The notes: a model not told the origin generated them from the letters alone. Positions 1-5,932 are shown, counted from the first letter of the stretch. The stretch is DNA of 7,048 nucleotides from Ruminococcaceae bacterium UBA6392 (GCA_002438685.1 DJQG01000161.1:268-7315), one strand, 5' to 3'. Program-made: numbers and translations.

Positions 1-137
1 GAAGAGAAATCGACGGTCATGGAATTTGTCAGCAGGCTGACCGCCACCTCTTTCACACCCTCAACCCCGCGCACCGCGCGCTCAACATGGGCACTGCACG
101 CGGCACAGGTCATGCCGGTAACATCAAATTTTTCCAT
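1..137 (-). CDS. copA: Copper-translocating P-type ATPase, N-terminal fragment (runs off left edge)
   Basis: Only the first 45 codons are in the window; the gene continues beyond base 1. The peptide begins MEKFDVTGMTCAACSAHVE and is a heavy-metal-associated (HMA) domain with the copper-binding GMTCAAC loop, ligands Cys11 and Cys14. The later segment VSLLTNSMTV is typical of the first HMA domain of Firmicutes CopA pumps, which export Cu(I) across the cytoplasmic membrane using ATP. The catalytic P-type domains are not visible, so a stand-alone copper chaperone (CopZ) is possible, but CopZ usually has a CxHC-like loop rather than CAAC. The ATG at 137 is preceded by GGAG. The gene begins 14 bp after the csoR stop, so both are probably one operon under CsoR control, derepressed by copper. 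Confidence 0.82.
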   Translation of the reverse strand, partial: MEKFDVTGMTCAACSAHVERAVRGVEGVKEVAVSLLTNSMTVDFS

Positions 138-151
138 TTATCTCACTCCGA

Positions 152-463
152 TCATTTGAGCTTCTTTATGAGTTCCACAGCCTCCGCTATGACCTCATCG
201 TCGCCGTTTTTTATACACTCGACGACACAGGTTTCCATATGCTCTTCAAGTATAATATAGCCGACATTTCTCAGCGCATTCTGCGCGGCGGCGAGCTGAA
301 TAAGAATATCGCCGCAATATCGGTTGTCGTCGAGCATATTTTTTATTCCGCCGAGCTGTCCAATTATCCGGCTGAGCCTGTTTTGAAGAGCTTTTACTGT
401 ATCGTCGCTACGCGGCGTCGACTTATGTCGACAGCATTCGCAGCATTTATTTTCATTTTCCAT
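152..463 (-). CDS. csoR: CsoR-type copper-sensing transcriptional repressor
   Basis: A 103-residue member of the CsoR/RcnR (DUF156) family, all-helical repressors that leave DNA on binding metal. The conserved helix RIIGQLGGIKNML spans residues 32-44. The metal ligands form the Cu(I) pattern C-H-C: Cys50 (in RYC), His75 and Cys79 (HMETC). The 25- and 4-residue spacings equal those of Mycobacterium tuberculosis CsoR Cys36/His61/Cys65, and Tyr49 precedes the first Cys as there. This points to copper rather than nickel/cobalt (RcnR, which uses extra His) or persulfide (CstR). The ATG at 463 was chosen because GGGAGA lies 8 bases upstream. A longer frame starting at 526 would run through the promoter. 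The N-terminus is unusual: Cys7, 8, 10, 11 and His13 lie before the family core. It lies directly upstream of copA, and its own promoter contains a matching operator, so autoregulation is likely. Confidence 0.93.
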   Translation of the reverse strand: MENENKCCECCRHKSTPRSDDTVKALQNRLSRIIGQLGGIKNMLDDNRYCGDILIQLAAAQNALRNVGYIILEEHMETCVVECIKNGDDEVIAEAVELIKKLK

Positions 464-494
464 TCTGTCATCTCCCGTTTCTGTCTTTAGCTCG

Positions 495-523
495 ATTATA
501 TACCCCCATAGGGTATTTGTCAA
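495..523 (-). promoter_or_regulatory. Perfect sigma-A promoter of the csoR-copA operon
   Basis: Read on the minus strand, TTGACA (523-518) is followed by a 17-bp spacer (517-501) and TATAAT (500-495). Both hexamers match the housekeeping consensus exactly and the spacing is optimal. Transcription should start near 488, about 25 bases before the csoR ATG, leaving room for the GGGAGA ribosome binding site. Such a strong promoter fits a gene set held off by a repressor and switched on by copper. Confidence 0.9.
500..516. promoter_or_regulatory. CsoR operator (ATACCC-N5-GGGTAT)
   Basis: An inverted repeat, ATACCC and GGGTAT around five bases (CCATA), almost exactly fills the spacer between the -35 and -10 boxes of the csoR promoter. 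Known CsoR sites in Mycobacterium and Bacillus are pseudo-palindromes of the TACCC/GGGTA type with a G-tract. Here the centre extends one arm into CCCCC (GGGGG on the other strand). Bound CsoR would block RNA polymerase directly. Binding is inferred from sequence and context. Confidence 0.88.
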
Positions 524-566
524 CACCGCTTTTATATTATTTTATCCAAGTCGCGCCAAAGCAAAT

Positions 567-597
567 AAAAAAAGAGCCGCCCATTTCTGAGCAGCTC
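567..597 (-). terminator. Intrinsic terminator of the dehydrogenase gene
   Basis: On the minus strand, GAGCTGCTC (597-589), loop AGAAAT and GGGCGGCTC (582-574) form a 9-bp stem with two G-T wobbles, followed by seven T residues (573-567). It lies 26 bp after the dehydrogenase stop codon and before the csoR promoter, insulating the copper operon from upstream transcription. Confidence 0.88.
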
Positions 598-622
598 CCA
601 AAAATTTTGATTTTTAAAGCGA

Positions 623-2155
623 TTATATATTCTCGAAACCGCTGAAGCCCTTGAATATACGCTCGTCGTACTCGTTGTTCTCGTCCTTATCGTGGAGAGG
701 ATACCAGACCTGAGCAAAGAACGGATTGACCTTTGCTTCGGCATCATATGCCCAGTGGAACTTCTTGCCTTCGCTGTCGGAGGGAAGCTCCTTCGGGCAC
801 CAATGACCGCCCTTAAGAACAAGGTTCGGGGTCATCTCAAACTCATGACCGTGAGCGCACTTCCACTTGAGAGGAGTGAACAGGTCGCCCTTGGTCATCT
901 CGGTCGAGAGGCACTCGCCGCCGCGGAAAGCAGCAGCCTTCTTCATATCCTCGAGGTCAAGCTCGCTCTCGGGCTTGCTCTCATCATAACCGTGGTCAAG
1001 AAGGGTAACTTCCTCGGTGGGACGCTCGATCTTGAAGGTATCCCAGTTGCCGATAGCTTCCCAGTTCTTCTTGGAGCCATAGTAAGCGGTGATTCTGTCT
1101 TCAATATTATTGGAGATCCACCACATGGTGCCGTAAATCTCGGTGTTTGCAAGCTTCTTCATGAAGGTCTTCTTGAGAATGCCTGCAAAGGGCTTTGCAA
1201 GGAAAGCAAGTTTGTAGTAAGGTGCAACCTGAGTCATCATCTGCTTGAAGTATGCCTTCACGGGGATGTTGGCTCTGAAGTGCAGGTACTCCTCGAGCTT
1301 ATCCGAGTCAACATACCACTGACCGTGGAAGTTGCGGAGGATGAACCAGTTGGCATCAAAGAGCTTCTTGGTGGAGCCGATGCCGAGAGTGCCGAGGAGC
1401 AGCTCCTCGAACTCAAAGTTGGTTAGTCTGTATTCCTTACCGCTGCCGATGTTGTAGAACTTTCTCCAGAAGTCCTCGGGAACATCGGGCTCGCAGATGT
1501 TTGCAAGAAGGCGACCGGAATCCTCAACAGTTGCCCACTCAAGCACGCCGTTTATCGGAACGTGGAACATGATGGGGTCGATGTTCTTGAGGATGTCGGG
1601 ATAAAGGATACCGGACTGACGGAGCGATACCCAATGCTTAAGACCGGACTCCGCAAAAATGCTCTCAGCGATGGTCTTGCTTATTGCATAGTGATCATAG
1701 ATGCTGATTTTGATCGGGTCGCCGGTTCTTGCCCAATGGATAGGAGCGTTTCTGTCGCCTGTCTGAGCAACAGTGCCGATATAAACGACCTTGATATCGT
1801 CCTTGTTGGGCTGAGCCTTGACGGCGTCAACTATGTTCTTAGCAGCGGTGGTGTTGGTCTGAATAGTCTTTGTCGGATAATAGTCAGCCGAAGGCGAAAC
1901 CATTCCGCCGACATGGAGAACATAATCGGAACCCTCAACGCACTTGAGAACATCGTCATATTTCTTCAGGTCGCCCCAGACGATCTTAACGCTGGGATCA
2001 TTAAGGTAATTTGCGAATTTCTTTCTGTTTTTCTCACTGTCGCGAAGAAGCAGGACTATGTTGAGCTTATCTTTTTTCTTGTAAAGCTCTTTGAAGCCCG
2101 CCCAGCCCATATGACCGGAAGCGCCGGTGAGAAACACTGTCTTTTTTTCTGCCAT
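623..2155 (-). CDS. Extended short-chain dehydrogenase/epimerase family protein with Cys/His-containing C-terminal extension
   Basis: A 510-residue protein. Its N-terminal part (about residues 4-290) is an NAD(P)-binding Rossmann domain of the extended SDR (NAD-dependent epimerase/dehydratase) type. It has the glycine motif TGASGHMG at 10-17, a central strand YIGTVAQTG with candidate catalytic Thr128, and the active-site pair Tyr156/Lys160 in YAISK. Extended SDRs are usually about 300-350 residues. Here another 160-200 follow, including a cluster with Cys415, Cys433, His435, His437, His451 and Cys453 that looks like a zinc ribbon. The substrate cannot be read from the sequence; sugar-nucleotide, sterol-like and other ketone/alcohol substrates all remain possible. 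No signal peptide or clear membrane span, so cytosolic. The ATG at 2155 has GGAGGG 9 bases upstream; an in-frame start at 2233 lacks this. Codons favour ATC, AAG and GAG, unlike the neighbours. It is probably monocistronic, with its own terminator. Confidence 0.85.
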   Translation of the reverse strand: MAEKKTVFLTGASGHMGWAGFKELYKKKDKLNIVLLLRDSEKNRKKFANYLNDPSVKIVWGDLKKYDDVLKCVEGSDYVLHVGGMVSPSADYYPTKTIQTNTTAAKNIVDAVKAQPNKDDIKVVYIGTVAQTGDRNAPIHWARTGDPIKISIYDHYAISKTIAESIFAESGLKHWVSLRQSGILYPDILKNIDPIMFHVPINGVLEWATVEDSGRLLANICEPDVPEDFWRKFYNIGSGKEYRLTNFEFEELLLGTLGIGSTKKLFDANWFILRNFHGQWYVDSDKLEEYLHFRANIPVKAYFKQMMTQVAPYYKLAFLAKPFAGILKKTFMKKLANTEIYGTMWWISNNIEDRITAYYGSKKNWEAIGNWDTFKIERPTEEVTLLDHGYDESKPESELDLEDMKKAAAFRGGECLSTEMTKGDLFTPLKWKCAHGHEFEMTPNLVLKGGHWCPKELPSDSEGKKFHWAYDAEAKVNPFFAQVWYPLHDKDENNEYDERIFKGFSGFENI

Positions 2156-2231
2156 GAGTGTTTTCCCTCCATTTGCATTATTACAGGATGTATGATAGCA
2201 CATAAAAATGCGTTTTATTTTATATTTTAGC

Positions 2232-2262
2232 ATTATATGTCAAAAATTACACTCAAGTGCAA
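2232..2262 (-). promoter_or_regulatory. Candidate promoter of the dehydrogenase gene
   Basis: In the 138-bp AT-rich gap between the dehydrogenase start and the regulator stop, the minus strand has a perfect -10 TATAAT (2237-2232). A TTGCAC -35-like box (2262-2257) lies 19 bp upstream, longer than ideal. A TTGACA closer to the -10 sits too near to serve it. The leader would be roughly 70 bases. A second possible -10 (TGC TATCAT, nearer the gene) cannot be ruled out. Confidence 0.35.
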
Positions 2263-2293
2263 AAAATATAAGCGCAAATGTATCGATAAAGCC

Positions 2294-2713
2294 TTATCGG
2301 TGTATCTCGAGGAAGCTGGATATATTTTCGACAGTCCTTCTGTCAAGAAAGTGCTCAATGAGCTCGGTCTGGCGCAGCTCCGATTCGCTTGAATTCACGC
2401 GGCGGAGCAGACTCTCTATAACATCGTGGCGGAAGATAAGATACTCCCCTATTTCTCTTCCGCGCTGCGTTAGATATATCGTTCCGTATTTTTTAAAGGT
2501 CACGAGCGCTGTCTCACTGAGCTTATGAACCATCTTAGATGCGGATGACTCGCTGACGTTTATCTTTCGCGCGAGCACGCCGAGGCGAACCGAGCCGGAC
2601 TGCGGACAGTTGCGGCAAATCATCTCAAGGTAGTCCTCCTGCGACGCCGTGAGCCCGTATTCTCCCCTATATTCACTGCCGTTGAAAGTAAAAAATTTTT
2701 CACCGCCGTCCAT
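2294..2713 (-). CDS. DtxR/MntR-family metal-dependent transcriptional regulator
   Basis: A 139-residue metalloregulator that should bind DNA when loaded with a divalent metal. A winged helix-turn-helix covers about residues 21-90: TASQEDYLEMI is the family opening, and VSESSASKMVHKL (53-65) is the recognition region. The dimerisation part carries FRHDVIE and TELIEH. All six Bacillus subtilis MntR ligands have counterparts: Asp27, Glu30, His96, Glu117, Glu120 and His121 (MntR Asp8, Glu11, His77, Glu99, Glu102, His103). The SH3-like C-terminal domain of full-length DtxR/IdeR is absent, as in MntR. About 19 extra residues precede the usual start. The ATG at 2713 has AAGGGTG upstream. It is divergent from feoAB across 90 bp, so it likely controls that ferrous-iron operon and perhaps itself. 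Ligands suggest manganese, context suggests iron; the true metal is open. Confidence 0.88.
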   Translation of the reverse strand: MDGGEKFFTFNGSEYRGEYGLTASQEDYLEMICRNCPQSGSVRLGVLARKINVSESSASKMVHKLSETALVTFKKYGTIYLTQRGREIGEYLIFRHDVIESLLRRVNSSESELRQTELIEHFLDRRTVENISSFLEIHR

Positions 2714-2718
2714 ACTTA

Positions 2719-2747
2719 TTCACCCTTTTCACAGATGCCGATATTAT
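2719..2747 (+). promoter_or_regulatory. Candidate feoAB promoter
   Basis: TTCACC (2719-2724, 4 of 6 consensus) and TATTAT (2742-2747, 5 of 6) are separated by 17 bp. Transcription would start near 2755, about 50 bases before the feoA ATG. The -35 lies within the upstream ribosome-binding region of the divergent regulator gene, and the -10 overlaps the palindrome at 2738-2755. An alternative -10 (TATATT, 2781-2786) has no -35 and would leave too short a leader. Confidence 0.45.
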
Positions 2748-2755
2748 GGTATCGG
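2738..2755. promoter_or_regulatory. Candidate metalloregulator operator (CCGATA-N6-TATCGG)
   Basis: A palindrome with perfect 6-bp arms, CCGATA and TATCGG, around TTATGG lies in the divergent region between the DtxR-type regulator and feoA, over the candidate feoAB -10. An 18-bp dyad is the right size for a DtxR/MntR dimer site, but it does not match the published DtxR or MntR consensus, so assignment rests on position and symmetry only. Confidence 0.45.
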
Positions 2756-2803
2756 GAAACTTTCTTTCCCCGGGTAAACTTATATTAAAGGGTGAATCAA
2801 ATT

Positions 2804-3037
2804 ATGAGTCTTGTCTCTTTGAATACATTATCGGTCGGCGAACAGGCATATGTAAACAAACTCGGATTCGGCGCGAAAGACCGGCGCAGAATGCAGGACA
2901 TCGGTCTTATCGACGGGACACGCATCGAGTGCCTCGGCAAAGCGATATCCGGCGACCCGGCGGCGTATTTAATTCGCGGCGCGGTCATAGCGCTCAGAAG
3001 CGAAGACGCCGCAAAAATAGCGGTCAGCAAGATATGA
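2804..3037 (+). CDS. feoA: FeoA ferrous iron transport accessory protein
   Basis: A 77-residue SH3-like FeoA protein, of usual length for the family, which acts in the cytosol and is thought to work with FeoB in Fe(II) uptake. The core is recognisable: RRRMQDIGLIDGTRIECL at about residues 27-44, then SGDPAAYLIRGAVIALR and a final strand with AAKIAVSKI. The ATG at 2804 was preferred over a GTG at 2792 because AAAGGGTG (2787-2794) gives a ribosome binding site about 9 bases before the ATG, whereas the GTG lies inside it. feoB follows after 19 bp in the same direction, so the two are co-transcribed. Expression is probably repressed by the divergent DtxR-type regulator when metal is plentiful. 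Confidence 0.93.
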   Translation: MSLVSLNTLSVGEQAYVNKLGFGAKDRRRMQDIGLIDGTRIECLGKAISGDPAAYLIRGAVIALRSEDAAKIAVSKI

Positions 3038-3043
3038 CGGCGC

Positions 3044-3048
3044 GGAGG
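3044..3048 (+). promoter_or_regulatory. Ribosome binding site fixing the TTG start of feoB
   Basis: GGAGG lies 8 bases before the TTG at 3057, in the feoA-feoB gap. No ATG or GTG occurs in frame before the G1 loop, so this site decides the feoB start. Confidence 0.8.
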
Positions 3049-3056
3049 CGATAGAA

Positions 3057-5135
3057 TTGGGACTGACGCGCACTTCGACAGGAAAACACAGCACGGACGC
3101 AAATACGCCCGCTCTAAAAACCAATCCCGACGATATAGTTATAGCCCTCGCCGGGAATCCGAATGTCGGCAAAAGCACGGTGTTCAACGCTCTGACCGGC
3201 ATGAATCAGCACACCGGCAACTGGACGGGAAAAACAGTCGCCACCGCCTGCGGGTCGTTTAGAAAAAACGAAAAAAATCATATTCTGGTCGATCTCCCCG
3301 GCACATACTCGCTCTTTACGCACTCGGTCGAAGAGGAAGTGGCGCGAGATTTCATACTCAGCGAAAATGCCGACGCCTGCATAGTTGTTTGCGACGCAAC
3401 CTGCCTCGAGAGAAACCTGAATCTTGTTTTACAGATAATTGAAATAACTCCGCGCACCGTCGTGTGCATAAATCTCATGGACGAGGCGAAGAGAAAAAAG
3501 ATATCAGTTGATATTCCCGCACTGTCACACGAGCTCGGCATACCCGTAGTCGGAACGAGCGCACGCAGCGGCAAAGGACTTGACGAGCTGATTGACGCAG
3601 TTGACTCGGTAATATCAAAAAAGTCCGTTCCCATAGAGCCTGTGCATTATGGGAGCGGAATCGAAGAAGCAATTAAAATACTTACACCCGCTCTGCGCGA
3701 AAATTCAAGCCACCCGCGGCGCGATGCAATGCAGATACTTTCGGAAGAAATTGAAGCTCCCGATGCGGCGCAAAAGGTGGCAAAGCTCGCGAACGAAGTA
3801 ATTGACAGATACGGGCTGACACATGAAATGATACGCGACAAAGCGGCGATAGCCGCCGTTATGAGAGCTGAAGATATATTCAAAAAATGCGTCACAACAA
3901 GCTCAAAACACTCGGCGACAGACAGGAAACTCGACCGCATATTCACGGGGCACGCCGGAATATTCGCCATGCTCCTGCTGCTCGCCGCCGTGCTGTGGCT
4001 CACTGTATACGGTGCCAACTATCCGTCAAGTCTGCTGTTTTCGGCTTTTGATGCGCTCGGTGTAAAACTGCGGCAATTGCTATATTTAATAAATGCTCCC
4101 GATATTCTTATAAGCGCGCTCATTGACGGAGTATACAGAGTTCTGACATGGGTCGTTGCGGTCATGCTACCGCCGATGGCGATATTCTTTCCGCTGTTCA
4201 CGCTGCTCGAAGATTCGGGATATCTGCCGAGAGTAGCCTTCAATCTCGACCACAGGTTCAAGAAATCCGGCGCGTGCGGGAAGCAGGCGCTTACAATGTG
4301 CATGGGATTCGGCTGCAATGCGGCGGGAGTTACGGGATGCCGCATAATCGACTCGCCGCGCGAGCGCCTCATGGCGGCAGTCACGAACGGATTCGTGCCG
4401 TGCAACGGGCGATTCCCGACGCTGATATCTCTAATTTCCCTGTTTGTCGTCGGCGCGCTGCCCGCTCCGTTTGACTCGTTTGCCGGAGCCGCCATGCTGA
4501 CGGCGCTTATAGTTCTGTCCGTCTTTGCGACCTTCGCGGCGTGTTCCCTGCTTTCAAAAACAATTCTTCGCGGAGTGCCGTCGTCCTTCACGCTCGAGCT
4601 GCCGCCGTATCGCCGACCTCAGATAGGCAAAGTTATAGTGCGCTCCGTATTCGACCGCACGCTCTTTGTGCTGGGACGTGCTGCGGCTGTTGCGGCTCCC
4701 GCCGGGCTTATAATATGGATTAGCACGAACATAAAAATAAGCGACACAAGCATTTTCTCATACTGTTCTGATTTTCTTGACCCGCTCGCGCGGCTCTTCG
4801 GCATGGACGGAGTCATTCTGACTGCGTTCATTCTCGGATTCCCGGCGAATGAGACAGTCGTGCCGATAATGCTCATGGGTTATCTCGCCGACAGCGGCAT
4901 CTCGCAGACTGACGGCGCTGCACTTCACACACTGCTCACGGCAAACGGCTGGGACATAAAAACAGCTATATGTGTGATAATCTTCATGCTTTTCCACTGG
5001 CCGTGCTCAACGACGCTGATAACGGTAAAAAAAGAGACGGGCAGCATGAAATGGGCTGTTATCGCCGCACTTCTGCCGACCGCCGCAGGGCTTATATTAT
5101 GTTTTGCCGTGTCTCATATTTTCGCGCTCATCTGA
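3057..5135 (+). CDS. feoB: FeoB ferrous iron transporter (GTPase-permease)
   Basis: A 692-residue inner-membrane Fe(II) importer. The cytosolic G domain comes first: G1 GNPNVGKST (33-41), G2 region NWTGKTV (55-61), G3 DLPGT (79-83), G4 NLMD (139-142) and G5 SAR (168-170). A helical linker follows (about 195-295), then hydrophobic segments from about 300 to the C-terminus. Permease landmarks are LEDSGYLPR (384-392), GFGCNAAGVTGC (417-428), CNGRFPT (449-455), LPPYRRP (515-521) and FPANETVVP (595-603). Length is in the normal FeoB range, slightly short, and the protein appears intact. Translation starts at TTG, supported by GGAGG 8 bases upstream; about 25 polar residues precede the G domain. 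It follows feoA by 19 bp. No feoC-like gene follows; instead the 3' end overlaps the convergent nucleotidase gene by 22 bp. ATA and AAA codons are common. Confidence 0.95.
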   Translation: MGLTRTSTGKHSTDANTPALKTNPDDIVIALAGNPNVGKSTVFNALTGMNQHTGNWTGKTVATACGSFRKNEKNHILVDLPGTYSLFTHSVEEEVARDFILSENADACIVVCDATCLERNLNLVLQIIEITPRTVVCINLMDEAKRKKISVDIPALSHELGIPVVGTSARSGKGLDELIDAVDSVISKKSVPIEPVHYGSGIEEAIKILTPALRENSSHPRRDAMQILSEEIEAPDAAQKVAKLANEVIDRYGLTHEMIRDKAAIAAVMRAEDIFKKCVTTSSKHSATDRKLDRIFTGHAGIFAMLLLLAAVLWLTVYGANYPSSLLFSAFDALGVKLRQLLYLINAPDILISALIDGVYRVLTWVVAVMLPPMAIFFPLFTLLEDSGYLPRVAFNLDHRFKKSGACGKQALTMCMGFGCNAAGVTGCRIIDSPRERLMAAVTNGFVPCNGRFPTLISLISLFVVGALPAPFDSFAGAAMLTALIVLSVFATFAACSLLSKTILRGVPSSFTLELPPYRRPQIGKVIVRSVFDRTLFVLGRAAAVAAPAGLIIWISTNIKISDTSIFSYCSDFLDPLARLFGMDGVILTAFILGFPANETVVPIMLMGYLADSGISQTDGAALHTLLTANGWDIKTAICVIIFMLFHWPCSTTLITVKKETGSMKWAVIAALLPTAAGLILCFAVSHIFALI

Positions 5136-5812
5136 GAGAGCAATCCGGGAACTTCAGAAAGCTCTTTTATTATATAATCCGGTTTTATGTCACTGTCGTT
5201 TTCTATTTCCTTGGGATTGAACCAAACGGTTGTTATGCCGGCGTTTATGCCGCCTTTTATATCAGAGCTCAAGCTGTCGCCGATTATGACCGTTTCGCCG
5301 AGCGAGAAATCGGGTATCTCCGCAAAACAGATATCAAAAAACTGCTTGTCCGGCTTGTTGGCACCGAGAATCTGAGAAATAAATATACCGTCCATATATT
5401 TTGCGATTCCGGAGCTTCCTATCCTGCCCTCCTGAACCTTTGCCGTGCCGTTTGAGACTATATAGAGCCTATACTTTCCGTAAAGCTCCTCGAGCAGCTC
5501 TGGTGCGCCGGGCATAAAATAGTGGCCGATAGCGAGCATACTTTCATAATATGCGGTCGCCTTTGCTGGATCGCACTCAACGCCTATCGTTTTAAACAGC
5601 TCGCGGTAGCGCCCGACTTTGACTTCTTCGCGCGAGATTTCGCCGAGTTCGAGGCGCTTCCAGTGGGCTGCGTTTATTGTGCTGTAGAGAGCCAGCGTCT
5701 CTTCGGTCGGGTCGATGCCGAAATGCACAAGTGTTTTTGTGAGGGCTGTTTTCTCCGCCTTATGAAAATCGAAGAGCGTATCATCCAGATCAAAAAGCAC
5801 ATTTCTTATCAT
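5114..5812 (-). CDS. yjjG: HAD-family hydrolase of YjjG/YfnB type (pyrimidine 5'-nucleotidase-like)
   Basis: A 232-residue cytosolic HAD phosphatase, normal for the YjjG/YfnB group, which removes phosphate from nucleoside monophosphates including noncanonical pyrimidine nucleotides. Motif I FDLDDTLFDF supplies nucleophile Asp8 and acid/base Asp10. A helical cap spans roughly 15-100. Motif II is IVSNGT (Ser120), motif III Lys153 in NKPD, and motif IV IGDSLSSDIKGG with Asp179 and Asp184. The GDSLSSDIKGG...WFNP run is characteristic of YjjG-type proteins; exact substrate is inferred from family only. The start is ATG at 5812: GGAGG lies 6 bases before it, while the adjacent GTG at 5815 is only 3 bases away. 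The gene is convergent with feoB (22-bp overlap of 3' ends) and divergent from the lipid kinase. It is a single gene with its own extended -10 promoter. Confidence 0.88.
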   Translation of the reverse strand: MIRNVLFDLDDTLFDFHKAEKTALTKTLVHFGIDPTEETLALYSTINAAHWKRLELGEISREEVKVGRYRELFKTIGVECDPAKATAYYESMLAIGHYFMPGAPELLEELYGKYRLYIVSNGTAKVQEGRIGSSGIAKYMDGIFISQILGANKPDKQFFDICFAEIPDFSLGETVIIGDSLSSDIKGGINAGITTVWFNPKEIENDSDIKPDYIIKELSEVPGLLSQMSAKI

Positions 5813-5839
5813 CACAAACCTCCGCGAACTTTTTCGACT

Positions 5840-5848
5840 ATTATAGCA
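5840..5848 (-). promoter_or_regulatory. Extended -10 promoter of the HAD hydrolase gene
   Basis: The minus strand reads TGC TATAAT (5848-5840), a perfect extended -10. No good -35 lies 16-18 bp upstream, which is common for extended -10 promoters. Transcription near 5833 would give a leader of about 20 bases containing GGAGG. Confidence 0.6.
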
Positions 5849-5932
5849 CTGATTTTATTTCTATAGAGTATATATAAGAATTTTTTACCGAATATTTTTC
5901 GTTGCAAAGCGCTTGTTCACAATTTGTTTAAA

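Noticed and set aside
464..526. Longer csoR start at 526
   Set aside because: The extra 21 codons would be read through the -35, operator and -10, and there is no ribosome binding site; the ATG at 463 has GGGAGA at the right distance.
692..1426. Long open frame on the plus strand (244 codons) inside the dehydrogenase gene
   Set aside because: It is antisense to a gene with clear SDR motifs, shows no family features and no ribosome binding site; the strong codon bias of the real gene explains the lack of stops.
1562..2230. Second long plus-strand frame (222 codons) opposite the dehydrogenase
   Set aside because: Same explanation: an antisense shadow over the Rossmann domain, with low-complexity hydrophobic content and no recognisable domain.
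2156..2233. Longer dehydrogenase start at 2233
   Set aside because: The added 26 residues precede the normal SDR opening and cover the GGAGGG ribosome binding site of the ATG at 2155.
2284..2299. Hairpin CGATAA-AGCC-TTATCG at the regulator stop codon as a terminator
   Set aside because: The stem is only 6 AT-rich pairs, includes the stop codon and is not followed by a T tract on the minus strand.
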